Shown: positions 54,241 to 64,000 of the stretch, in pieces
Numbering within the stretch: the first letter of the stretch is position 1
Layout: each line of letters starts with the position of its first letter
Origin: Thelephora terrestris
Lineage: Eukaryota; Basidiomycota; Agaricomycetes; Thelephorales; Thelephoraceae
DNA length: 64,000 nucleotides
Assembly: GCA_015956445.1 (NCBI GenBank)
Contig: WIUZ02000003.1
Location: 1,674,001 to 1,738,000 of the forward strand
Reading direction: 5' to 3'
Notes under the pieces: model-generated
Seen by the model: only the letters and a program-made list of their open reading frames with translations
What the model was told of the DNA's origin: nothing
Database searches by the model: none
Translations under genes and position numbers: made by a program

Positions 54241-57190
54241 TAATTTCAATCAGGTTCATTTGGTAGGCTCTGCTTAGCATGGATGGGAGTGGTATATCTT
54301 AGTAATTGCCCGAATACAATCAAGTACACGGCTGCGTAAAACGTGAGCATTGCGCATATCATGCGGGCGCATCGAACCATTCGACACCCCAGATTTCGAA
54401 CAAACCGAAAGCGACTGGGGAGCGAGGAGGGTCAAAGTATGGTAGAAAAAAGACAATCTTTTGTACATAGGTACAGAATCAGAACACCGGAGCGATATCC
54501 GGAGATCTCCAAAATAGACGGCAATTCCGTCAGATATCAACAACCACTCTATAGTAGCTTCTTGAAATGGGGGATGGCTTGAGTCGGCAAGAAGGGTACC
54601 TGCAAAGTCAGAGCCACAAAAGTCCAAAAGAACACGCCCGAGAGAATTAAATAGATTACGAAAAACACCCAACGTGTGAACCCATCCACGATCCTGTTCT
54701 TCCAGCCCAACGCGTTGCTGTCCGTGAGGAACTTGATGAGCATCGCGTACATTCCACACATGAGCGTGCCGGCGAGGCAGGCGTATAGTATTATTTGGGC
54801 GATGGTGAGTATGATCGGAGCACCAGGCCAGGTCGGAAGCTCAGGGACAGGCTGTCCCGTGAAGATGGACTGGTTCGCGTTGTAGAGGAGAATACGCAGA
54901 AGAGCGGCGGTGTCGTCGATGGAGTTCTCTTGAAGCTGGGGTTGGAGGTAGACTATGAAGGCTGTGATCGTGGCCGCGAGCAAACCCACCTGCATCGGCG
55001 TCAGCGCATGCGGGCTTCAATCAAAACTCGTGAACGCACGATCACAAGGAGGATGTTCAATTCATCATTCCTCTTCCTCACAGCTTCATCTTCATCCTTC
55101 AGCACCGACTTGCGCTTGTTGCTAGATTCAGAAGTCAATCAAATGGTTTGGCAGCGATAAATGTTGGAACTGCACCCTGATTTACCATCCTCAAGGGTGT
55201 AAGCGGTGGTGCGCTGGGACATACCAGGTCTAAGGCCGTGATGATAAGCCAGGTAATCGGGGGCTAATTTCTACATATACAAACCGTGTCGATTGAGCAG
55301 TTTCCTCCTCTACTTGGACAGAGTTTGGCCTGTAGGGACAAAAGCGATTCAGAGAGAGAGTAATCGTAGAATTCCTTCGGTGGGTTCACCTCTCGGACAT
55401 GTTCAAGAATAATTCTGGGTACGGTGAGGAATAGGCAGGTGAGCGGTGGTTGCGGGAAGGAAGAGCAGCGAACGGCGAGTGAATTATATATCATGGCCGG
55501 CTACGAGGCAATGCCAGATAATGACACATCGCAACATGCCGGCACATTGAGCGGTATTCATCGGCCATTCGAAGATCTGAATAAATGAGTGGCTGGAAAC
55601 TTATCGCGAGGACAAGCCCAGAAACGCTCTCTCTCATGGAAGCGGCTTTGATTCGGTATAGACCGGATATCCACTTCAATCGGAGCGAGTAGAAACCGGT
55701 CACGCGCCCGGTTTTTGGCAATCGGCAAAGCGCCGTGCAGCCTCGGGTAGTTGATCTTTCCAGGTGGCAATTCGAAGAAGGGAAGGCGATGGGCGATGAA
55801 CGATATCAGGGACCCGAGGTATGGGGAGCGATGGGCACTGAATGCATGACAGTTGGTCGAGAAACCGGATATCCTCATTGCAAAAGCTGGGAAGCTTGGC
55901 CTGAAAGCTTGTAGAAAACGTGGGTCCGTTTTCAAGGGTCCGCGTTGTTCGAATAGTCTGAAGGTGAATCCAGCTGACTATGAAGCCTGACAGGTTCCAT
56001 CCTTCCCGGGCATCACCTGTTCAAGCAAGTTGTTGATGTTAAAAAAATGGATGATCGCGGTGAAGTTAGTGATGCTTTGACAACGAGGTACGCACGTTGA
56101 GCCCATGGGACGGGATCGCCGTTTGTGGACGTGAAGTAGATTGTGTTTGCGGAAACGTGGTCGAATTCGATTGCAAGTTCGTCACGATCTTAGCTTCAAC
56201 TGTCGCGGTAGACTCCTCGTGTTCGCGCTTTCTTTACAGGCCAAAGTTTTTAGTAATCATACCACGAAATAGGGTCTCTTGAAGGACCAGTCAGAAATGC
56301 TGGTCCTAATCAATCCCCTCTGAAGTCCAGCCAGCTCCATTTGTCGCCTTCACGTCCTGTCAAAATTCCATATGAATGGATGCGAAGGACACACGGCAGC
56401 CGCTCGGTGATACGAGGAAGTCGAATGTTGAACGTCGGGCAGTAGTACGAAGTATGAGGGTTGGTGATGGGCGCCGGGCGAGCGACAGTCGTGAGAAATG
56501 CCAGATATCCTCATTTCACAAGTCAGGGTCTACCCCATGAGTACCAGAAAGAGATGCGATCAGGTCGGGAGCGAGTGTAAGGTACATGTGTCCTTTTCGT
56601 AGTGGATGAGAACCAGTTTGAGGGCAAGGTTGGAGTCCGATCCTCCTACCAAGACGCCAGCCAAAGGCGTGTACGTTGAAACGACAGGCCTTTGATCAAA
56701 GAGCGGGTGACATTTCGATACTTAGACTCCAACCAAGCTTTGTTAAACTTTTGGGCCTCGCCATCCCAGCGTGCCCGGGAGAGGTTCCTGAACGGAACCC
56801 ACTCCAATTATCAGATCGCTCCCAGGAAGCTACAACACATCCCTGGCGTTAAACATCGGTCATTGGCGACTCTGGAAGCCCGGAGATTTGACGAACTACA
56901 TGGATTTGTGACCTGCTGGAGGCCAATCAACAAAATGGCAATGCCACGATGCCAAGTGGCAGAGCCCTGACGTTTCATTGAATGTTCTCTGGAAAGCGGT
57001 CTATTGGAACACCGGCCGCTAGAGGTTTGGCAGTAAGGTACGCGGATGAATGCGTGTGGATGCACAATGTCCACACGAGGCGGGATCGTGGGCCCCGGGC
57101 CCGAGCGAGAAGGTGTGAGGGGGAGAGCTCGACCGTGAGTAAACGCGATCGCTACTACTTGGTGTTCTCACGCTCGTGGACAAGCAAATG
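54241..57190. repeat. tandem duplication unit 1 (about 2.9 kb)
   Basis: Homologous along its length to unit 2 with offsets of 2.89-2.93 kb: gene 4 against gene 5, the block TCGATTGCAAGTT at 56170 against 59060, and the end CGTGAGTAAACGCGATCG at 57133 against CGTGGGTAAGCGCGATCG at 60059. The unit contains one gene and about 1.8 kb of 5' flank. Confidence 0.7.
54549..55400 (-). CDS. DUF6535-like membrane protein gene 4
   Basis: Four exons, 55400-55390, 55329-55285, 55121-55040 and 54989-54549, encode 192 residues. It starts MSERPNSVQVEEE; RNDELNILLVI leads into VGLLAATITAFIVYLQPQ (segment 1), then IILTIAQIILYACLAGTLMC (segment 2), MLIKFLTDSNALGWKNR and RWVFFVIYLILSGVFFWTF (segment 3), ending IPHFKKLL. 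The last intron is 50 bp. It lacks the fourth segment seen in genes 2 and 3. It is close to gene 5, as expected for a recent tandem duplicate. DUF6535 membership is by pattern; function unknown. Confidence 0.7.
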
Positions 57191-60130
57191 ACTTATGGTG
57201 ACTTAAGTTACAGCAAAGAGTTTCCAAGTCATCAAAGTCATTGACAAGTCAATGATCCGCACAACACTGCCATGTGGGCGCATCAAATCATCCAACACCT
57301 CAGCACGAACCAAAGACGACTGAGGAGCGACGAAGGTCAAAATGTATTGGAAACAAAGACAAAAAAGTTTGTAAATATAGACTAGACCACCTGAGTGATT
57401 TCCGGAGATCTCCAAAATGGACGGCACTTCCGTCGGATTTCATAAACCACACTATATTAGCTTCTTGAAATGGGGGATGGCTTTACTCGGCAAGAAGGGC
57501 ACCTGCAAGGTCAGAGCCACGAAAGTCCAAAAGAATACGGCCGAGAGAAGTAAATAGATCACGAAAAACACCCAACGGGTAAACCCGTCCACGATCCTGT
57601 TCTTCCAGCCCAACGCGTTGCTGTCCGTGAGGAACTTGATGAGCATCGCGTACAACCCGCACATGAGTGTGCCGGCGAGGCAGGCGTATAACATAATTTG
57701 GGCAATGGTGAGTATGATCGGAGCACCAGGCCAGGTCGGAAGCTCAGGGACAGATTCTCCCGTGAAGATGGACTGGTTCGTGTTGTAGAGGAGGAGACGC
57801 AGAAGAGCGGCGGTGTCGTCAGTAGAATTTTCTTGAAGCTGAGGTTGGATGTAGACTATGAAAGATGTGATCGTGGCCGCGAGCAAACCCACCTGTATTG
57901 ACGTCAGCGCATGCGAGTTTCCAAAATTCGCAGAACTCACGATTACGAGGAGGATGTTCAATTCATTATTCCGCTTACTCGCAGCTTCATCTTCATCCTT
58001 CAACACCGACTTGCGCTGGTTGCTAGATTCAGAAGTCAGTCAAATGATATGTCAGCGGTGAACATTGGAACTGCACCCTGATACACCATCTTCAAGGGTC
58101 TTAGCATCGGTGGTGGCCCGGGACATATCAGGTCTAAGACCGCAACGATCAGCCAGCTAGTCGGCGGCTAATTTCTTCAGTATACAAACCGTGGCTCTAC
58201 TTGGACAGAGTTTGGCCTGTAGGGACAAAAGCGATTCAGAGAGAGTAATCGTGGAATCCCATCGATGGATTCACCTCTCAGACATGTTCAAGAATGATGC
58301 TAGGTACGGTGAGGAGTAGGCAGGTGAGCGGTGGTTGCGGGAAGGAAGGGTAGCGAACGGCGAGGAGATTATATATCGTGGCCAGCCACGAGGGAATGCC
58401 AGATAATGACACATCTCAACATGCCCGCCTATTGAATTGGTATTCAATCGGCCGTTCGAAGAACGAAAGGCGATGGGCGGAAATGAGTGGCTGAGAACTT
58501 ACCGCAGGGACAGGCTCAGAAACTCTCTCTTCAACTCATGGAAGCGGCGTTGATTAGGTATAGACCGGATATCCACTTCAATCGGAGTGAGTAGAAGCCG
58601 GTCATGCGCCCGGTTGTTGGCGATCGGCAAAGCGCCGCGCAGCCTCGTGTAGTTGATCTTTCCAGGTGGTGATTCGAAGAAGGGAAGGCGATGGGCGATG
58701 AACTTTATCAATGACCCGAGCTGTGGGGAGCGATTGGCACTGAGTGCATGGCAGTTGGTCGAGAAACCGGATATCCTCGTTGCAAAAGCTTGGCCTGAAA
58801 GCTTGTAGAAAACGTGTGTCCGTTTTCAAAGGTACCCATTGTTTGAGTAGTCCGAATATGAGTCCAGCTAACTATGAAGCCTGGCAGGTTCCATCCTTCC
58901 CAGGCATCACCTGTTCAAGCAAGTCGCTGATGTTAAAAGGATGTATTATCACGGTGAAATGAGCGATGCTTTGATAGTGAGGTGCACACGATGTGCCCAC
59001 GGGGCGGGATCGTCGTTTGTGGACGTGAAGTGAATTGGGTTGGCGGAAACGTGGTGGAATTCGATTGCAAGTTTGTCACGATCTTAGCTTCAACTGTCGC
59101 GGTAGACTCCTCGTGTAAGCGCTTCCTTGGACAGCCCAAGGAATGTTCGCACACACCTTTCGGTAGTCATACCACAAAATCGGATCTCTTGGAGCTCCAG
59201 TCAGAGATTCTGGCCCTAATCAATCGCCTCTGGAGTCCAGCCAGCTCCATTTGTTACCTTGACGTCCTGTCGGCAACCCACTGTATGAATAGAGGGGAAC
59301 AACATACGAGCAGCCGATCGGTGATACGAGAAAGCTGAACGTTGAACATCGGGCAGTGGTACGAAGTATGAGGGTTGGTGATGGGCGCCGGGCGAGCGAC
59401 AGTCGTGAGAAAGTCAGATATCCTCGTTTCACAAGTCAGGGTCTACCCCGTGAGTACCGGACAGAGATGCGATCAAGTCGAGAGCGTGTGTGAGGCACGT
59501 GTGTCCGTTTCGTAAAGAATCGAGGCCCTAGGGTCCAGAGCCTTATGGTTGACGATGTCAGTTTGAGAGCAAGGTTGGGGTCCGATCCTCCATCCAAGAC
59601 GCTGATCAAGGGCGAGTACGTTGAAGCCATAGAGCGGGTGTTATTTGGACACTTACACTCCACCTTTAACCTTTGGGCCTCGATATCCCAGCGCGTCCGG
59701 AGAGGTTCCTCAGCAGAACCCAGTACAATTATCAGATCACTCCCAAGAGGCTACACCATCCCTGGCGTTAGCCCTCGATTATTGGCGACTCTATAAGCCC
59801 GAAGATTAGACGAACCAGACGGATTTGTGAACCGCCGGAGCCCAATCAAGGAACTCACCAGTGTCGCGAAGCCAAGTTACAGAGCCCCGACATTTCATTT
59901 AAGGTTCCCTGGAGAGCGGTCTGTCGAAACGACACCTACCCCCTGAAATGGAAGTTTGGCAGCTAAGTACGCGGATGAATGCTTGTGGATGCACGAGGCG
60001 GGACCCTGGCTGGTCTTTGTTCCCGAATCAGAGCGAGGAAGGAGGAAAAGGTTCGGCCGTGGGTAAGCGCGATCGTCAAGCTTTCCCTGCAATCCTTTCC
60101 ACTTCATTGCCCTGGCCCCGACAAGTCTGA
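57191..60130. repeat. tandem duplication unit 2 (about 2.9 kb)
   Basis: Second full unit of the array, containing gene 5 and its long 5' flank. It ends just before the unrelated gene at 60181. Within the 5' flank a conserved plus-strand frame (58982-59338, with GNVVEFDCKFVTILASTVAV) has a shorter match at 56097-56282, so a small gene on either strand cannot be excluded. Confidence 0.7.
57452..58285 (-). CDS. DUF6535-like membrane protein gene 5
   Basis: Four exons, 58285-58275, 58216-58190, 58022-57941 and 57892-57452, encode 186 residues. It starts MSERPNSVQVEPRNQRKS; NNELNILLVI leads into VGLLAATITSFIVYIQPQ, then ILTIAQIMLYACLAGTLMC, MLIKFLTDSNALGWKNR and RWVFFVIYLLLSAVFFWTF, ending IPHFKKLI. 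The last intron is exactly 48 bp without an in-frame stop, so unspliced RNA would also be readable and would add 16 residues just before segment 1. It is a three-segment version of the DUF6535 plan. Role unknown. Confidence 0.7.
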
Positions 60131-60180
60131 ATCGTTCCTTTTGTCCTCATCGTTCTGGACTCAATAACTGGCCAAAAACC

Positions 60181-61417
60181 ATGCTAGCAAACACCTACTC
60201 GCTGCCTCCGCTACTCGTCCCGCAACACCCCACCACGTCCTCCCAGCTTGACCTACCCGCCGAAACCTCTGTCTTTTCTTCACCACTGATGTTGGCTCTC
60301 CTGATTGCCCTCGGTCTCTACTTGTTCTGGACCATCTCTGCCAACCGATTCGACGAGACTCTACGCGAGGACAAACACTCAGAGGCTCTCACCGCCCTCA
60401 TGGCGATCTTCACCCCAACAAAGTCATCCTGGCCTAGCGACATCCTCGACGCGACGCGGCACGCCTCCGTATCTCGCCCGGGCCGTGGCTCCGCTTCATC
60501 TCTTAAGACTCGTACCTCTGGTTCTGGTATCGGTATCGCAAAAGGGGAAATCCGGCTGAGATTCTCTGTCGTGTACGGACACATTCTTAACGGTGACTTG
60601 GAACTGCAATCTACGGCTAGCGTGGACCTCGTCAAAGCGATGTTGCTGGAACGCGACGGCGTGGAGGTGGACGGGTGGAAGATCAAGGTCGTCGTTGAGT
60701 GGAAGTGGGTTTGGAGGGTTAGTTTGTGGATCGTCAAGGGGCTTGGATCGAGGCTTGTGAACTTGCCGGACCTATGGAATGATGTTGATCAGGACCTGTT
60801 GGGTACAGTATTTTCTCTCATGTTTTCCGCTTTACTGAGCTTCGACCCGATCAGCACGCGCGAAAGCTCCTTCTCCCCGACTTGTCTATGCCCTCGACTC
60901 ACTCCCCACACACCAACACGATAGGTTCGCTCGACAGTTATACCAGACGCTACGATCCAAGCTCTCGCCCGAGCTCCACGCCAACGTCGCCGAGGAGGGT
61001 GACAAGCACGCGACTGTGACTTTTTCCACGATATCTGCTCCCTTGGTTCTCCTTTCAACTGTTACGCTCTGCGGGCTACCTTTCTTTCTCCGCGTACCTC
61101 CAGCGGAGCCTACTCCCGTTCTAGTCGGCCTGAGACGCGCCATTAAAACCCTGAGCTCTGTCGGTGCTGGTTCACGGACTTCTGTAGAAAATGGGAGATT
61201 CGTGGTAACATCTATTGAAGATACCTCTGCAGCGTACGCAGGCGTGTTGTCGGAGACCATTAAAAGGATGGAAGGCGACAATGACTACAGACAAAAGTCG
61301 GTTGACGAGCTGGGGGTCCGGGGGTGGAGGAAAGAGATGTTTTGCCTTGAGTTTGAGGCTGCGCTGTACAGGGCCGGATTGATGAAATACTGGGAGGTTC
61401 TTGTCTGCGTGTCTTGA
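60181..61417 (+). CDS. unidentified single-pass membrane protein
   Basis: Two exons (60181-60802 and 60855-61417) around a 52-bp intron (GTACAG..ATCAG, with a CTGAG branch-like site) encode 394 residues. An AAAAACCATG context favours the start at 60181. A membrane segment, LMLALLIALGLYLFW, lies at residues 36-50. It is followed by a charged, probably cytosolic domain with IRLRFSVVYGHILNGDLEL, LERDGVEVDGWKIKVVVEWKWVW and, after the intron, RLVYALDSLPTHQHDRFARQ. A second hydrophobic patch is PLVLLSTVTLCGLPFFLRV. I do not recognise the family. It converges on RIB4, with 112 bp between stop codons. Confidence 0.7.
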
Positions 61418-61529
61418 GCCACTTTCCTACGTGCTCGTCGTCGTCTCTAGTGAGGTATTACATTTTTGGGCGGACTTCTCAAAGCACGTATACAGCTTTC
61501 CGTTTCTACTTGTAAAGCGGTACGTGACC

Positions 61530-62266
<737 letters not shown>

Positions 62267-62491
62267 GTGGCTTATATCCTTTGGATATCGAAGATTGGTG
62301 GATGTGGGCCGAGAGAGGGTGGTAGGTCGCGTTGAGGGGTAGAAAAAAAGTGGGAGGGGCGCCGGCTGCGTCAGGTCAAAAGTCGATCGGGAATCGCTGC
62401 TAGTTCTGGCTACAGCCGCCACGAGGCGGATGATAACGAACAGACCTTACTACGGAATGAAACAAAAAATATGCTAGGATCCCTCTCAAAA

Positions 62492-63063
62492 CTAGCGACC
62501 GCTGAGGAGAGCGGTAACCTTCGCGTCGAACCCTTCTGTCCGTATCGGCATCTCCGGCGTATGGAACGGGTTCTTCATCACGGCTTCGGCATAGATCTCG
62601 TACACTTTTTGTAACATCGCGTCTACCGTTGGCTCGACGAGCGAAGTGAGGAGGATGAATTTTGTTCCTGGAATACGACGATTTGGGTGTGAGCGCGCGT
62701 GTGGAGGGTGGTGCGGGTGGGGTGGGTACGTACCTGTGTGGGTGAGGAGGACGTTCAGCTTGAACGACTCTCCTTCGATCACTTGGGCGCCGGAACTGGG
62801 GCCGCTGGGGGACAGCCTGCTTGTGATTGCGTGGATTCCGTGTAGCGTACCGGCGAGGACGAGGTACTCGTTGGCCGTTAGGTGGGGTAGACCATCTACA
62901 AGGCAACAAGCGTCAATTCGAGTCCGGATTTGGGAGAAGAGAGACGACCTCCGAAGTTGCGCTGGTAAACGAGACCCCCAGCTTTGTTGATAACCTCCAC
63001 GATTTATCAGAGTAGGTTCATTGTGAGATGAAAGAGGAATACCCAGAGGCCGTGGATGGCCAT
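62492..63063 (-). CDS. TRS23: TRAPP complex subunit Trs23 (TRAPPC4)
   Basis: A core TRAPP subunit, part of the Rab/Ypt1 exchange factor for ER-to-Golgi tethering. Four exons, 63063-63043, 62994-62949, 62895-62734 and 62667-62492, with introns of 48, 53 and 66 bp, give 134 residues. The first exon is only seven codons (MAIHGLW). Signatures in order are VINKAGGLVYQRNF, LTANEYLVLAGTLHGIHAI, GAQVIEGESFKLNVL, TGTKFILLTSL, VYEIYAEAVMKNPF and TPEMPIRTEGFDAKV. Length is normal for fungal Trs23. It lies 225 bp from RIB4 on the same strand and diverges from IPK1. Confidence 0.95.
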
Positions 63064-63313
63064 GATGGTGATCGGCAAGAGGAACCTTGAGACGACCGAA
63101 AGGCGGATTCACCTCTCTTGTTACCGCCACCATCGCCGTTTTTGAAGATGTGTGGTCGCTCTCTCCGGTCCGCCGTTCACCACATACGCCGGCCGCACGA
63201 CTAGGCTAGAGTGAAGGTGCGAGCTCCGTTCAGAACAACCGGCTGGGAGGACCCCGAGCCATCCATTTCCTTCACCCGTTCTCCTCGAGCCCCGATCCCG
63301 GGAACTCTCCCAC
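63064..63313. promoter_or_regulatory. divergent promoter region of TRS23 and IPK1
   Basis: The 250 bp between the two start codons must serve both genes. I see no clear TATA box, but pyrimidine-rich tracts face the IPK1 side, as is usual for housekeeping fungal genes. Confidence 0.5.
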
Positions 63314-64000
63314 ATGTTCTTCCCGACCATGACTGAGATCCTCAACCCCGACAAACCACACGCCAATTCGCAGGTCATTGCACCAGCTCCCACCCCCTCA
63401 TCTGACGCCAATACCTCAATATTCGATACAGATCCGCGTCACTGGACGTACATCGCAGAAGGAGGCTCAACCATCGTTTTCTCCTACGACGGTCCTCCCA
63501 ATCCCCACGTCGACGGAACCGTCATCCGGCTCAGAAAATCTCTTCCCCGCTCCGACTCGACACCCTCCACCTCCGGGACGACCAGTCAAGATGCGGACGA
63601 TCCGACCGTCGATTTCCAGCAACACGTAATTTCACGCCTCGTCCCATCAGGGTTCCTTCCGCATCTCGAACACGTTCAAGTCGAACGAGGGTGGTTGGAG
63701 AGGATGGTCGGTCTTCATGACGACCGGCGACCGGCGAAGCGACGGGCGAAGGACGGGATTGACGTTGAGCGCACAAGGGCCGTTTTAGCGACAGACTTGA
63801 TTGGGAGTAAGGGATGGGCTGTAGAAATCAAGGTGCATCCCAGATTACGACGCCTCTTCCGCATCCTTCCGCATCTAACTACGATAATGCTTGCTGCATA
63901 CAGCCGAAGTGGGGATTTAAGCCTAACACAGCTTTCCTCGCGCCTGCCTCCCATCCCGTAAAGTCGCGTGTGTGCAGGTTTTGTATGAAGAAACACGCGG
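63314..64000 (+). CDS. IPK1: inositol-pentakisphosphate 2-kinase, 5' part (runs off the window)
   Basis: Makes inositol hexakisphosphate from inositol pentakisphosphate. Exon 1 is 63314-63832, the intron 63833-63903 (GTGCAT..TACAG), and exon 2 continues past 64000. Signatures are WTYIAEGGSTIVFSYDG (residues 44-60), a nucleotide-binding start, then GTVIRLRKS, and AVEIK followed across the intron by PKWGFKPNT and RVCRFCMKKH, the family's EIKPK(W/C)GF and SR(F/Y)CMH-like motifs. An alternative start is the ATG at 63329. The first about 40 residues are low-complexity. Confidence 0.9.

Noticed and set aside
54274-54759. 161-residue minus-strand frame overlapping the end of gene 4
   Set aside because: It overlaps the well-supported last exon of gene 4 in another frame and continues into its 3' flank; no motif.

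Overview
The window looks like nuclear DNA of a basidiomycete fungus, probably an agaricomycete (inference). The right-hand genes have many short introns of about 47-71 bp with GT..AG ends. They encode fungal-type Trs23, lumazine synthase and IPK1, and there is a family of small membrane proteins resembling the DUF6535 family typical of mushroom-forming fungi.

Two halves meet near 46 kb. From 1 to about 46.0 kb there is no host gene I can support; it is a transposon island in deep nested layers. Its dominant inhabitants are long (2.2-3.3 kb) LTR-like modules with TG..CA ends and 5-bp target duplications, in four clear families that I call A (four copies), B (two copies plus a fragment), C (two copies) and E (two copies). 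A less certain member (F) and a short one (D) complete the set. Families A, B, C and E share one layout: a coding region for a coiled-coil protein running antisense toward the TGT end, a divergent non-coding gap, a TATA box firing the other way, and a shared CTGACA end. Family A also carries a 207-residue frame downstream of the TATA box that is open in all four copies. No reverse transcriptase, integrase or internal region is visible, so they look like solo giant LTRs. Between them lie palindromic CACTG-ended MITEs with 3-bp target duplications, a pair of CATCAGCAAAAC-ended elements, two decayed DDE_1 (pogo-like) transposases, a LINE fragment, minisatellites and a degenerate telomere-like array.

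Nesting can be read directly. E2 holds palindrome G (which holds C1 and A1) and element J1 (which holds A2). C2 holds D, A3 and B2, and B2 holds A4. B1 sits in a CACTG palindromic complex. Family A is the youngest layer.

From 46.4 to 60.1 kb a tandem array of DUF6535-like genes lies on the minus strand, with five recognisable genes, a broken inverted fragment and about 2.9-kb duplicated units. From 60.2 kb to the right edge are four ordinary genes: an unidentified single-pass membrane protein (+), RIB4 (-), TRS23 (-) and the start of IPK1 (+), the last two sharing a 250-bp divergent promoter region.
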